Notes: generated by a model not told the origin, from the letters alone. A DNA stretch of 64,000 nt from Denitromonas sp. (GCF_034676725.1 NZ_JAUCBR010000004.1:3066001-3130000), one strand, 5' to 3'. Counted from the first letter of the stretch, positions 42,261 through 53,928 are shown. Program-made: numbers and translations.

Positions 42261-42863
42261 TTACTTGCCGTCGGTCGGTTTCAGTGTGCGGGCGGCCAGA
42301 TCTTCGGCTGATTTTTCCTTCCACACCGGCCAGTACTCCGCGTACTTCGACTTGACGCTGTCGATGTTGGCGGTATTCCAGGCGAGGGTCTCGGGCGAGT
42401 TTTCGACCAGCTTGGTGCCGGTCAGCCAGCCAGAGAACGAATCGCTGGCGGTGTTGTACTCGCTGGTGCCGTCATTGCGGATCGGCCACAGCGAGAAGCG
42501 CGCCTTCCACATGCCCATGCGCGGGGTCACCAGGCTGTAATAGGTCTTGCCGGCGGCCAGATCGGCTTCCAGAAAGTCGGCGGCCTCCGACACGACCATG
42601 AACACCCGCTTGCCCGGTGCCGTGGTGTAGGCAATCTTGGTGCCGTTGTCGATGATGCCGATGAACTCGGGGTTGCCTTTGCTGACGTCGTACAGCGAGG
42701 CGCTGATGGCGCTGCCCACAAACGACGAGCGCATGAAGACCACCTGCGATTCTTCGGCGCGAACTTTCTGGATGGTCTGGGTGCTGGCTTCCTTCATGGG
42801 CGTCGAGGCGCAGCCAACGAGCGCGAGCGTGGAGGCAATCAGCACAATGCGAATGAGATTCAT
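42261..42863 (-). CDS. Lipoprotein of unknown function
   Basis: Predicted 200-residue lipoprotein. The signal peptide ends in the lipobox LVGC (Cys18) followed by ASTPMKEAS, so there is no Asp retention signal at +2 and the outer membrane is the likely location. The mature part resembles DUF2846-like proteins, with SQVVFMRSSFVGSAISASLY and a later IDNGTKIAYTTAPGKRVFMV, but this is a loose impression. It forms its own transcription unit, closed by the terminator just downstream. The 241 bases upstream hold no gene and are locally AT-rich near 42970-43030. Confidence 0.75.
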   Translation of the reverse strand: MNLIRIVLIASTLALVGCASTPMKEASTQTIQKVRAEESQVVFMRSSFVGSAISASLYDVSKGNPEFIGIIDNGTKIAYTTAPGKRVFMVVSEAADFLEADLAAGKTYYSLVTPRMGMWKARFSLWPIRNDGTSEYNTASDSFSGWLTGTKLVENSPETLAWNTANIDSVKSKYAEYWPVWKEKSAEDLAARTLKPTDGK

Positions 42864-43104
42864 CGGTACTCCCTATCAATTTGTTGTGGAACAGCGTATC
42901 GGCGATGGGTGCTGCACATGGCTGGATGCGGCAATCTACGGCCACGGCGACCATGCGGATGGGAGTGTAGGTACGAATGATGCATATGTGAATAGGGTTG
43001 GTGTTGCGGCCGCTGTCGATCCTTCCGTCATTCCATGAAGGGTAATGTCTCCGATGGTGCGCAATTGCCTTCAGATTCCGTGACGTAGGCGGCGCGTGCC
43101 GGCG

Positions 43105-43704
43105 CTACCGCCCCCAGATCGCCGCCAGCCCGGCATCGGTGCCGCACTGGCGGCGATAGCGGGCGTAGTCCGCCGGGCGTTGCCGGGCGAAGTCCTGATG
43201 CACGGCTTCGGCAGGGTAGAACGTGGCGGCGTCGCGTACCTCGGTGGCGAGTGGGCGGCGGAACTTGAGTTGTTCGAGCACGGTGCGCGACTCTTCTGCC
43301 AGGCGTCGCTGACGAGGGGTGTGGGTGTAGATGGCGGTGGTGTACGACGGCCCGACATCGCAGAACTGGCCCTGGCGGTCGATGGGGTTGATGCTGTGCC
43401 AGTAGGCGATGAGCAGGGTTTCGTAGTCGACCTTGTCGGGGTCGTAGCGTACCTGCACGGCCTCGTGGTGGCCGCTGCGGCCGTAGGTGACGCGCTCGTA
43501 GGTGGGCGCTGTGTCATGGCCGCCGGTGTAACCGGTGGTGGTGTCGAGTACGCCGGGGAGTTTGTCGAAGGCCGCTTCGAGCGACCAGAAACAGCCACCG
43601 GCAAACGTGGCAAGGGCGTCGGCGGCCTGGGCAGGGGGCGCGATGGCGGTGAGCAGCGCGGTCAGCGCGGCGATGGCCGTTGGTCGGCGTGGCGGGCGCG
43701 GCAT
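43105..43704 (-). CDS. msrA: Exported peptide-methionine (S)-S-oxide reductase
   Basis: MsrA of 199 residues that repairs oxidised methionine. The catalytic Cys38 is in FAGGCFWSLEAAF, and TTGYTGGHDTAPTYERV and GHHEAVQVRYDP are the usual substrate-binding blocks. The ATG at 43704 has AGGAGG upstream and gives an N-terminal signal peptide ending PPAQA, so this copy should act in the periplasm. Distal cysteines for recycling are GQFCDVG and RRQCGTD. A longer upstream frame lacks a ribosome-binding site. Confidence 0.92.
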   Translation of the reverse strand: MPRPPRRPTAIAALTALLTAIAPPAQAADALATFAGGCFWSLEAAFDKLPGVLDTTTGYTGGHDTAPTYERVTYGRSGHHEAVQVRYDPDKVDYETLLIAYWHSINPIDRQGQFCDVGPSYTTAIYTHTPRQRRLAEESRTVLEQLKFRRPLATEVRDAATFYPAEAVHQDFARQRPADYARYRRQCGTDAGLAAIWGR

Positions 43705-43943
43705 CGGTGCCTCCTGAACGTGGCGGGCAGTGGTGATGAAGACCATCGAAAAGCCGCTGCGTTCAAGTTCTCCGGTCGGTCGGCGGCGTCGCGGAGGCGT
43801 GGTTTGGCTAGGTTTGATTTTGCTCAAGTTTGACGGCCCGGTGACGATCTTCTCCGAACACGATCCCCGCAACGACTTGCCGCGGCGTTCGGCCCGCACT
43901 GGTTACCCCCGGGCGGCTGCCGTCGTCGGGCTCAAGGTGATAC

Positions 43944-45972
43944 ATGCTCAATGCTCTCTTCGCGCCCGCCGTGGCGCTGCTCAACCGCCTGCGCTATCCA
44001 TGGAAATTCGCTGCCCTGGCGGTGGTCTCGTTGCTGGCGATCGGCTTCTTGCTGTTCGGCCTGGTCGATGCCAAGCGCGCGCAGATGCGCCATTTGCAGG
44101 ACGAGATGGACGGCGTGGGCGCGCTGGCCCAGGTGATGGTGTTTGTCGAGGCGGTGCAGCAACACGGTGGCCTGTCGGCGGCGGTGCTGGTGGGGCGCGA
44201 TGCGGCCCTCGAGGCGCGGCTGAGCCAGGCGCGCGAGGCGGTGCAGGTCGCCCTCGGCGCCGCCGACGCGGCCTATGCCGGCGTCGGCGCCAGCGCCGCC
44301 GTCATGCAGCGCTGGGCGGAGGCCAAGGGGCAATGGCAGACCCTCGTCGAGTCTGGCATGTCGATGGCGCAGGTTCGACAACCGTGCCGCGCACGCCAGG
44401 CTGGTGGGGACGGCATTGCAGGCGCTGCGGCGCATGGCCGACGAGTCTGGCCTGACCACCGATGGCGCGACGGATTCGTCGATCCTGATCAGCGCCTTGC
44501 TGCGCGGGGTGCCGGACACCGGCGAGCGGCTCGGGCGCTTGCGGGCCGTGGGGTCGGGTGCCTTGTCGGCGATGATGATCGATGCCGACACCCGCTTCTA
44601 TCTCGGCACGCAGCTGGGCGAACTCAACAAGACGCTCGGCGAGCTCGACGAAAACCTGGCCCGCGCCGCCGAGGCCAGCCCCATGCTGGCCGCAGCGATC
44701 GACCGCATGCGCCAGGACCTCGCCTCGGCCGTCACGGCGGTTCGGGGCGAACTGGGCAAGATCCTGGAAGACAACTTCGATACCACGCCCGCCGCCTTCT
44801 TCGAGACCGGCACCAAGGCCATGGATCTGGTGTTCCATCAGGCCATGGAGGTGATGCTGCCAACGGTGCGGACGCTGCTGGCGACGCGCTACGCCGCGGC
44901 ACGGAATGATTTTGCGATGGCCATGGGGGTTTCCTTGTTTGCCGTGTTGCTGCTGCTCTATGTCGCGGTGGCAGCCTACCTGGCGATTCTCGGATCGGTG
45001 CGAGAGCTCAGCGCCGGCGCCGCGTCGCTGGCCGCGGGTGACCTGACCGCCCGCATCGCGTTCAGCGCCCGGGACGAGCTGCGCGATGTTGCCGAGCAGT
45101 TCAATGCCATGTCCGCGGCATTTGCCGAGGTGATCCGGCAGGTGCAGTCGGGGGCCGAGCAGGTCAGTCAGGCGTCGACCGCGCTGGCGCAGTCGTCGGC
45201 GCAGGTGGCGCAGAGCTCCGAGGCGCAAAGCGACGCTGCCAGCAGCATGGCTGCGGCGGTGGAGGAGATGACGGTTGGCATTGACGAAATCAGTCGCCAT
45301 GCCAGCGTGGCCGAAGACATCTCGACGCGCTCGGGCAGCCTGTCGGACGAAGGCGCCCATGTGGTGTCCGACACCGTCAGTGAAATGGAACAGATCGCCA
45401 GCGGCGTGAACAACGCTGCCGAGGTGATCGAAAAGCTCGGTGCTGCCTCGACGCAGATCTCGTCCATCGTCAAATCGATCAAGGAAATCGCTGACCAGAC
45501 CAACCTGCTCGCTCTCAATGCCGCCATCGAAGCGGCGCGTGCCGGCGAAATGGGGCGGGGCTTTGCCGTGGTGGCCGACGAAGTGCGCAAACTCGCCGAA
45601 CGCACCGGCAGCGCCACGGAGGAGATCGCCGCCATGGTGGTCTCGGTGCAACAAGGCACCAGCGACGCCGTCACCGCCATGAACGACGGTGTTGCGCGGG
45701 TGCGCAGCGGCGTGGCGCTGACCTCGCGCGCCGGCGACGCCATGGCGCAGATCCGCGATGGCGCGCGTCAGGTGGTGGCCTCGGTCACCGACATTTCGCA
45801 AGCCCTGCGCGAGCAAAGCACGGCCAGCACCGAGATCGCCCGCAACGTCGAGCGTATCGCCCGGATGGCCGAGGAGAACAACGTCGCCGTCGGCGAAACG
45901 GCGAGCACCGCCAACCGGCTGGCGGGGCTGGCCACGCAGCTGCAGGGGAATGTGGCTCGGTTTCGGGTTTAG
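43944..45972 (+). pseudogene. Methyl-accepting chemotaxis protein interrupted by a one-base frameshift
   Basis: Chemoreceptor that reads through only if one base is removed. The first frame (from ATG 43944) holds a transmembrane segment near residues 20-40 and the start of a periplasmic or NIT-like sensor, as far as Gln143 at 44370-44372. The rest is in the +1 frame from 44374: the remainder of the sensor, a second transmembrane segment, HAMP and the signalling tip ADQTNLLALNAAIEAARAGE with DEVRKLAERT. Deleting one G of the GG at 44372-44373 gives one chain of 675 residues with MAQ joined to FDNRAAHARLV. It is either a real inactivating mutation or a sequencing error. Confidence 0.85.
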
Positions 45973-45999
45973 CGGAACGGTGCGCGGTGTTGCGGGCCC

Positions 46000-46038
46000 G
46001 TCGCCCGGATTCCGCCCTTTGGCCGGCATCCGGGCGAC
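46000..46038. repeat. REP-like palindrome between convergent genes
   Basis: GTCGCCCGGAT and ATCCGGGCGAC are perfect 11-base inverted repeats around a 17-base GC-rich loop. The CCCGGAT core and the intergenic position after converging genes match the REP-type palindromes scattered through many proteobacterial genomes. It may also end transcription from both sides. Confidence 0.6.
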
Positions 46039-46057
46039 GCATCACGCCTTGCAATCC

Positions 46058-46609
46058 TCAGGCATTCTTGCCTTTCTGCCACAACACATCCCCATGCCCG
46101 TCCACCTTGTTGAGGTGACGACCGAGCACGAAGAGCAGGTCGGACAGGCGGTTGAGGTATTGGCGCGGGCCGTCGTTGACCGCCTCTTCCTGGGCCAGGC
46201 CGACGAGCATGCGTTCGGCGCGGCGGCAGACGGTGCGGCACAGGTGGGCCTGGGCGGCGGCGCGGGAGCCGCCGGGGAGGATGAAGTCCTTGAGCGGGGA
46301 GAGGTCTTCGTTCCAGGCGTCGAGCGCGGCTTCGAGCTTGTCGACCTGCTTGGTCGAAATCATGCTCATGCCGGGGATGCACACTTCGCCGCCCAGATCG
46401 AACAAGTCGTGCTGCACGTCGGTGAGCAGGGCGCGCACGTCGTCGGGCAGGGTTTCGGTGAGCAGCAGGCCGACGCAGGCGTTGAGTTCGTCGACCTCAC
46501 CCAGCGAGTGGATGCGCAGGCTGTTCTTGGAGACGCGGTTGCCGTCGCCGAGGCCGGTGGTGCCGGCGTCGCCGGTGCGGGTGTAGATCTTGGAGAGGCG
46601 GTGTCCCAT
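46058..46609 (-). CDS. pduO: Cob(I)yrinic acid a,c-diamide adenosyltransferase, PduO type
   Basis: ATP:corrinoid adenosyltransferase of 183 residues that attaches the upper adenosyl ligand to cobalamin. The N-terminal ATP-binding loop KIYTRTGDAGTTGLGDG and the C-terminal RTVCRRAERMLVGLAQEE and YLNRLSDLLFVLGRHLNK are typical. ATG at 46609 gives the standard N-terminus (MGHRLSKIYT); frames upstream add unrelated residues. It lies about 10 kb from the cobalamin operon in this window and completes the route to the active coenzyme. Confidence 0.93.
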   Translation of the reverse strand: MGHRLSKIYTRTGDAGTTGLGDGNRVSKNSLRIHSLGEVDELNACVGLLLTETLPDDVRALLTDVQHDLFDLGGEVCIPGMSMISTKQVDKLEAALDAWNEDLSPLKDFILPGGSRAAAQAHLCRTVCRRAERMLVGLAQEEAVNDGPRQYLNRLSDLLFVLGRHLNKVDGHGDVLWQKGKNA

Positions 46610-46776
46610 GATGGTGTCTTGTGTCTGATTGAAGTCGCCCGATTGTAGCGGTGGTGGCGCCCGCCTGCACCGGGGCGGCTTACCAATGCTTACAACAGGC
46701 GTGTCTTCTGTTCGTGACAACGCAGCGTTATTGCCGGTGTGGGCCCCACTCACACAACACAAACAGGAGTCAGGTC

Positions 46777-47250
46777 ATGAAAAAGATACTCACGCTGGGC
46801 GCCATGCTGGCCGCCTGCACCTTGTCGCTGCCGGCCATGGCGGATCGCGGTGATCGCGTCGATGCCCGCCAGGACCGCCAGCAGCAGCGCATCGAGCGCG
46901 GTGTGCGTTCGGGCGATTTGACGCGCCACGAGGCGCGCCGGCTCGATCGCGGCCAGGACCGCATCGACCGCATGCAGGCCCGCGCCTATGCCGACGGCCA
47001 TGTCAGCCGCCATGAGCGGGCGCGCATTCACAAAGAGGTGGTCCGGCAGGACCGTCACATCTATCGCGAGCGGCACGACCGGCAGGTCGCCCGTCGCGAC
47101 CATGACGACCGTGGCTGGCATCGCGGCCATCGCCATGCGCCAGCCTATGGCTACTACGACTACCGCCCGGTGGTGCGCCATGCGCCCGTGGTGCGCCGGG
47201 TCTATGTGGATCGTGAGCCGAGCATTTCGCTGGTGCTGAATCTGCCCTGA
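46777..47250 (+). CDS. Exported basic protein with two internal repeats
   Basis: Predicted 157-residue protein with a signal peptide (cleavage after LPAMA) and a strongly charged Arg/His/Asp-rich mature part. Two similar units of about 27 residues can be read, SGDLTRHEARRLDRGQDR and DGHVSRHERARIHKEVVRQD. Each has Gly, a hydrophobic residue, Ser or Thr and then RHE, followed by a helix. The C-terminal third is rich in His, Tyr and Arg. AGGAG precedes the ATG. The function is unknown; envelope stress or metal or polyanion binding would fit the composition. Confidence 0.7.
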   Translation: MKKILTLGAMLAACTLSLPAMADRGDRVDARQDRQQQRIERGVRSGDLTRHEARRLDRGQDRIDRMQARAYADGHVSRHERARIHKEVVRQDRHIYRERHDRQVARRDHDDRGWHRGHRHAPAYGYYDYRPVVRHAPVVRRVYVDREPSISLVLNLP

Positions 47251-47265
47251 TCGCGGCCGTGTCAG

Positions 47266-47297
47266 GCACCGACCCGGCTGGCCGGCCGGGTCGGTGC
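47266..47297. terminator. Strong hairpin after the basic exported protein gene
   Basis: GCACCGACCCGGC and GCCGGGTCGGTGC form a perfect 13-bp stem with a 6-base loop, 16 bases after the stop codon. No T-run follows on the + strand, so termination may be weak or factor-dependent. Confidence 0.5.
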
Positions 47298-47454
47298 AGG
47301 CGCTTGCGGGGCGGCGGCTGCGGTGCCGTACGCAGGGCGTCAAGGAAGCCGGTTTTCGTTGCTGGCGGCCCGCCCGATTGTGCAAAGCGCCATGCTAAGA
47401 TGCCCGCTTTGATTCAATCGCGGCCCGTGTCGCCGCCAGACGCCAGACGCCACC

Positions 47455-50085
<2,631 letters not shown>

Positions 50086-50109
50086 TACGCGCACATCCAG
50101 CAACACCCA

Positions 50110-50138
50110 CGGGCCGGCACAACCGGCCCGTTTTTTTT
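50110..50138 (+). terminator. Rho-independent terminator of alaS
   Basis: CGGGCCGG, a 5-base CACAA loop and CCGGCCCG form a perfect 8-bp stem followed by eight T. It starts 25 bases after the alaS stop. Confidence 0.95.
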
Positions 50139-50177
50139 GGTTCGCGATACGATCGCAGCACAACAACGGAGACAGCC

Positions 50178-51218
50178 ATGCAACAACATTTCGCCAGCGA
50201 CAACTACGCCGGCATCTGCCCCGAAGCCACCGCGGCCCTGCTGGAGGCCAACACCGGCCACGCCCCCGCCTATGGTGACGACGACTACACCCGCAAGGTC
50301 TCCGACCGTCTGCGCGAGGTGTTCGAGACCGACTGCGATGTGTACTTCGTGTTCAACGGCACGGCCGCCAACTCGCTGGCGCTGGCCACGCTGTGCCAGT
50401 CCTACCACAGCGTGATCTGCCATCCGCTGGCGCATGTGGAAACCGACGAGTGCGGCGCACCGGAGTTCTTCTCCAACGGCGCCAAGCTGCTCACCGCCGC
50501 CGGCGAGCGGGGGCGGCTCACGCCCGAGGCGATCACCGAGGTGGCGACGCGGCGCAGCGATCTGCACTTTCCCAAACCGCGCGGCCTCACGTTGACCCAG
50601 ACCACCGAGGTCGGCACGCTCTACCAGCCCGGCCAGGTGGCCGCCATTGCCGACACCGCCCGCCGCCTGGGCCTGCGGGTGCACATGGATGGCGCGCGCT
50701 TCGCCAACGCCGTGGCCGCGCTCGGCGTGGCACCGGCCGACATCACCTGGCGCGCCGGGGTGGATGTGCTGTGTTTTGGCGGCACCAAGATGGGCCTGCC
50801 GGTGGGCGAGGCGGTGGTGTTTTTCGATCGCAAGCTGTCCGAGGACTTCGCCTGGCGCTGCAAGCAGGCCGGCCAGCTGGCGTCCAAGATGCGCTTCCTC
50901 TCCGCGCCCTGGCTGGGCATGCTGACTGACGACGTATGGCTCAAGCACGCGCGCCATGCCAACGCGATGGCGCAGCGCCTGAGCGCCGGGCTGGTCGCGG
51001 CGGGCATCGAACTGCTGTTCCCGACCGAAGCCAACGGCGTCTTCGCGCGCCTGCCGGCGGCGGTCGAGGCCGGCCTGCGCGCCAAGGGCTGGCGTTTCTA
51101 CACCTTCATCGGCGCGGGCGGTGCGCGCTTCATGTGTGGCTGGGACACGCTGCCGGCCACCGTCGACGCCATCCTCGCTGACATCCGCAGCCTCACCGGA
51201 GCGTGCGATGCGATTTGA
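50178..51218 (+). CDS. ltaE: Low-specificity L-threonine aldolase
   Basis: PLP enzyme of 346 residues splitting L-threonine or allo-threonine to glycine and acetaldehyde. The PLP-binding Lys204 is in VLCFGGTKMGLPVG; the substrate region has HVETDECGAPEFFS and HMDGARFANAVAALG. GGAGA lies before the ATG. The NUDIX gene begins 11 bases before its stop, so the two are coupled, although no shared pathway is evident. Confidence 0.88.
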   Translation: MQQHFASDNYAGICPEATAALLEANTGHAPAYGDDDYTRKVSDRLREVFETDCDVYFVFNGTAANSLALATLCQSYHSVICHPLAHVETDECGAPEFFSNGAKLLTAAGERGRLTPEAITEVATRRSDLHFPKPRGLTLTQTTEVGTLYQPGQVAAIADTARRLGLRVHMDGARFANAVAALGVAPADITWRAGVDVLCFGGTKMGLPVGEAVVFFDRKLSEDFAWRCKQAGQLASKMRFLSAPWLGMLTDDVWLKHARHANAMAQRLSAGLVAAGIELLFPTEANGVFARLPAAVEAGLRAKGWRFYTFIGAGGARFMCGWDTLPATVDAILADIRSLTGACDAI

Positions 51219-51726
51219 TGCTGAACAGTGGCGCTACTGCCCGCGCTGCGGCACGGGCCTGGCCGACGCGCACATCGGTGAGCTGCCGCGCCGGGTTTGC
51301 CCCGACGCCACCTGCGGCTTCATCGCCTGGGGCAACCCGGTGCCGGTGGTGTGCGCGCTCATCGAATGCCTCGACCGCGACGGCCAGATGCTGCTGGCGC
51401 GCAACGCCGCCTGGCCGGAGGGCAAGTTCGCGCTGGTCACCGGCTTCCTGGAGCGCGACGAGGCCCCCGAGGTGGCCGTCGCCCGCGAGGTCAAGGAGGA
51501 GACCGGCCTCGACACCCAGGCGGTGCACTGGATCGGCAATTACAACTTTGCCGACGCCAACCAGGTGCTGCTGGTCTATCACGTGCAGGCCACCGGCGAG
51601 ATCGCGCTCAACGAAGAGCTGGCCGAGGTGAAACTGATCGCCAAGGACAAGCTCAAGGGCTGGGAGCGCGGCACCGGCTATGCGGTGCTGGATTGGCTGG
51701 CGATGCGCTCGGTCGAGGGCGGGTAG
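51208..51726 (+). CDS. NUDIX hydrolase with N-terminal zinc ribbon
   Basis: Hydrolase of 172 residues. A zinc ribbon (YCPRCGTGLA then RVCPDATCGF, four Cys) is followed by the NUDIX box GFLERDEAPEVAVAREVKEE with TGL after it, matching the consensus GX5EX7REUXEEXGU fully. This architecture resembles NADH pyrophosphatase-like or NudC-like members, but the protein is shorter than NudC, so the nucleotide substrate is open. The ATG at 51208 lies within the end of ltaE. Confidence 0.85.
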   Translation: MRFDAEQWRYCPRCGTGLADAHIGELPRRVCPDATCGFIAWGNPVPVVCALIECLDRDGQMLLARNAAWPEGKFALVTGFLERDEAPEVAVAREVKEETGLDTQAVHWIGNYNFADANQVLLVYHVQATGEIALNEELAEVKLIAKDKLKGWERGTGYAVLDWLAMRSVEGG

Positions 51727-51738
51727 CGCGGGCGGAAG

Positions 51739-52938
51739 TCACCGGGCGCGCGCCGCTTCGGCCGATGGCGCGTGCTGCGCGGCATCGCGGGTGTTGCCCA
51801 GATGCAGCGCCGCAAGGCCCAGCACCAGCCCCCAGAAGGCGCTGCCCAGGTCGAACAGGGTGAGCCCCGAGGCGGTAACGAGGAAGCAGATCAGCGCCGC
51901 CTCGCGTTCGCGCTCGCCGGCCAGCGCACCGGCCAGGCTGTTGCCGATGGTGCCCAGCAGGGCGATGCCGGCGATGGCCACCACCAGGGCGGCGGGCAGC
52001 GCGTCGAACAGGCCGGCGACGGTGGCGCCGAAAACGCCGGTGAGCAGGTAGAAGCCGCCGGCCCACATCGAGGCCAGGTAGCGGCGCGCCGGGTCGGGGT
52101 CGGCATCGCGGCTCATGCAGATCGCCGCGGTGATGGCCGCCAGGTTGAAGGCGAAGCCGCCGAAGGGCGCCAGCAGCAGGCCGGTGGCGCCGGTCCAGCC
52201 GATCAGCGGCGAGGCCGGAGTGTCGTAGCCGTTGGCGCGCAGCACGGCCAGGCCGGGCAGGTTCTGCGAGGCCATGGTGACGATGAACAGCGGCAGGCCG
52301 ACGCCGATCAGGGCCGGGAAGGAGAACGCCGGCATCGTGAACTCCGGTCGGGCCAGGGCGATGTCGACGGCATCGAAGCGGATGCCGCCCTGGGCAGCGG
52401 CCAGCGCCAGCCCGGCGAGCAGGGTCAGCGGCACGGCGAAGCGCGGCAACAGCCGGCGGGCGAGCAGGTAGGTGAGCAGCATCAGCGCCACCAGCACCAG
52501 TTCGCTGGCCATTGCGGTGAACACCTGCAGGCCGAAGCGCAGCAGGATGCCGGCCAGCATGGCGCCGGCCAGGGCGCGCGGCACATGGCGCATGATGCGG
52601 TCGAACAGGCCGAAGACCCCGCACAGCGTGATCAAGAGCGAGGAGAAGAGGAAGGCGCCCACCGCTTCGCCCATGCTCAGGCCGGCCAGCGCGGTCACCA
52701 GCAGGGCTGCGCCCGGGGTCGACCAGGCGGTGAGTACCGGGGTGCGGTAGGCCAGCGACAGGCCGATGCAGCTCACCCCCATGCCGAGCCCGAGTGCCCA
52801 CATCCACGAGCCGAGCTGCGCCGCCGTGGCGCCGGCGGCCGAGGCGGCCTGGAAGATGATGGCGGCGGAGCTGGTGTAGCCCACCAGCACGGCGACGAAA
52901 CCGGCGACGAGGTGCGAGGGGCTGAGGTGCTTGAGCAT
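51739..52938 (-). CDS. BenE-family transporter, YdcO-like
   Basis: Integral membrane protein of 399 residues with about 11-12 hydrophobic segments, of the benzoate:H+ symporter family. Marks are SHLVAGFVAVLVGYTSSAAI at the start, VTMASQNLPGLAVLRANGYD near residue 215 and GGFAFNLAAITAAICMSRDA near 255. It is transcribed divergently from an XRE-cupin regulator. That pairing also exists in Escherichia coli as ydcO-ydcN (sutR), so orthology by context is likely. Substrate unknown; no benzoate catabolic gene adjoins it. Confidence 0.85.
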   Translation of the reverse strand: MLKHLSPSHLVAGFVAVLVGYTSSAAIIFQAASAAGATAAQLGSWMWALGLGMGVSCIGLSLAYRTPVLTAWSTPGAALLVTALAGLSMGEAVGAFLFSSLLITLCGVFGLFDRIMRHVPRALAGAMLAGILLRFGLQVFTAMASELVLVALMLLTYLLARRLLPRFAVPLTLLAGLALAAAQGGIRFDAVDIALARPEFTMPAFSFPALIGVGLPLFIVTMASQNLPGLAVLRANGYDTPASPLIGWTGATGLLLAPFGGFAFNLAAITAAICMSRDADPDPARRYLASMWAGGFYLLTGVFGATVAGLFDALPAALVVAIAGIALLGTIGNSLAGALAGEREREAALICFLVTASGLTLFDLGSAFWGLVLGLAALHLGNTRDAAQHAPSAEAARAR

Positions 52939-52969
52939 GGGCGTTCCTGATCGAGATGGTGTAGCATCG

Positions 52970-53020
52970 TGTGCGTTTTAGCGCACAGTGCAGCTTAGCA
53001 GGTGTGCGCTAAAACGCACA
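52970..53020. promoter_or_regulatory. Pair of inverted 18-bp operators between transporter and regulator genes
   Basis: TGTGCGTTTTAGCGCACA at 52970-52987 and its exact reverse complement TGTGCGCTAAAACGCACA at 53003-53020 are separated by 15 bases. Each copy is itself palindromic at its ends (TGTGCG/CGCACA). The centres are 33 bp apart, about three helical turns, so two regulator dimers could sit on the same face. They are most likely autoregulatory sites of the XRE-cupin protein covering both promoters. Confidence 0.75.
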
Positions 53021-53058
53021 AGCGGGATCTGCCATCACCTCACTACGCCCGGGCCGCC

Positions 53059-53649
53059 ATGGAACACACCAGTCAATACCTCGCCGAGACTCTGCGAACC
53101 TTGCGCAAGCAGCGCCAGTGGAGCCTGGACCAGGCCGCCGCGCAGACCGGCGTCAGCAAGGCCATGCTGGGGCAGATCGAGCGTGGCGAGTCCAGCCCCA
53201 CGGTGGCCACATTGTGGAAGATCGCCAGCGGTTTTCATGAATCGCTGTCCACCTTTATCGAACCGGCACCTGCGGCGACCGACTGCGCGCCGGTGTTCCG
53301 TCACGCCAACACGCTGCGCCGGCAGCCAGCCAACGAGGGCATGCTGGTGGCGCCGATGTTCCCCTTCGAGCCACGCTTCGGCTTCGAGGTGTTCGAGCTG
53401 ACCCTGCTGCCGGGTTACGAGCGTCGTTCCGATCCCCACGAGGCGGGCGTCACCGAGCATGTGCTGGTGGTGCGTGGTGTGATGGAGGTGTTGCTGGCGG
53501 GGCGCTGGGTGGCGCTGGGCGAATCGGACGCGGTGCGCTTTGCCGGCGACCAGCCGCACGGCTATCGTAACCCGGGCGAAACGCCGGTCGTCTTCCACAA
53601 CCTGATCCACTACCCCAAGCGCTGGGGCGTCTCGCCGCACGCCGGCTAG
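53059..53649 (+). CDS. XRE-family regulator with cupin domain, YdcN/SutR-like
   Basis: Regulator of about 196 residues. The N-terminal HTH is LRKQRQWSLDQAAAQTGVSK followed by AMLGQIERGESSPTVATLWK; the C-terminal cupin contains GVTEHVLVVRGVMEVLL and FAGDQPHGYRNPGE. Such proteins sense a small molecule through the cupin and control a neighbouring transporter. ATG at 53059 gives a normal N-terminus but has no clear Shine-Dalgarno sequence. An in-frame GTG at 53002 would place the operator inside the gene and is less likely. Confidence 0.85.
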   Translation: MEHTSQYLAETLRTLRKQRQWSLDQAAAQTGVSKAMLGQIERGESSPTVATLWKIASGFHESLSTFIEPAPAATDCAPVFRHANTLRRQPANEGMLVAPMFPFEPRFGFEVFELTLLPGYERRSDPHEAGVTEHVLVVRGVMEVLLAGRWVALGESDAVRFAGDQPHGYRNPGETPVVFHNLIHYPKRWGVSPHAG

Positions 53650-53718
53650 CATCGTGCGTGGCGGTTGCTGCTCGGTTAGACTGGCGGCGTTACAACCCTG
53701 AGGCCGCGGAGGCCTGTC

Positions 53719-53928
53719 ATGTCATCTGCCTGGAGCTGTCCGCACGATCTGAACGGTATCTGCCAGCGCGTCAAGGGCGCGGTCTGCGAACCCGGCATGC
53801 GTGGCTGCGAGCTGGAAGGCAAGGTGCGTTTTGCTCGCGATGCCATGAACGCGCCGCGCAAGCCGGTCAAGGCCCAACCGGCGCCGGACAGGAAAGCGCC
53901 GGCGCCGCGTCGGCGTGTGCCTTTCTAG
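53719..53928 (+). CDS. Small cysteine-containing protein of unknown function
   Basis: Frame of 69 residues with GGAGG nine bases before the ATG. Four cysteines (positions 7, 15, 23 and 30, spacing 7-7-6) lie in SCPHDLNGICQRVKGAVC and GMRGCELEGK. The C-terminal half is rich in Pro, Lys and Arg and looks disordered. A metal site or disulfides are possible. I do not recognise a named family. Codon use and ribosome-binding site support a real gene. Confidence 0.65.
   Translation: MSSAWSCPHDLNGICQRVKGAVCEPGMRGCELEGKVRFARDAMNAPRKPVKAQPAPDRKAPAPRRRVPF

Noticed and set aside
47378..47401. A sigma-70 promoter for alaS using TTGTGC and TAAGAT
   Set aside because: The two boxes are only 12 bases apart, too close; no better pair was found.
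51739..53649. A benzoate catabolism locus around the second BenE-family gene
   Set aside because: No benzoate ligase, dioxygenase or reductase lies nearby; the pairing with an XRE-cupin regulator matches ydcO-ydcN instead.
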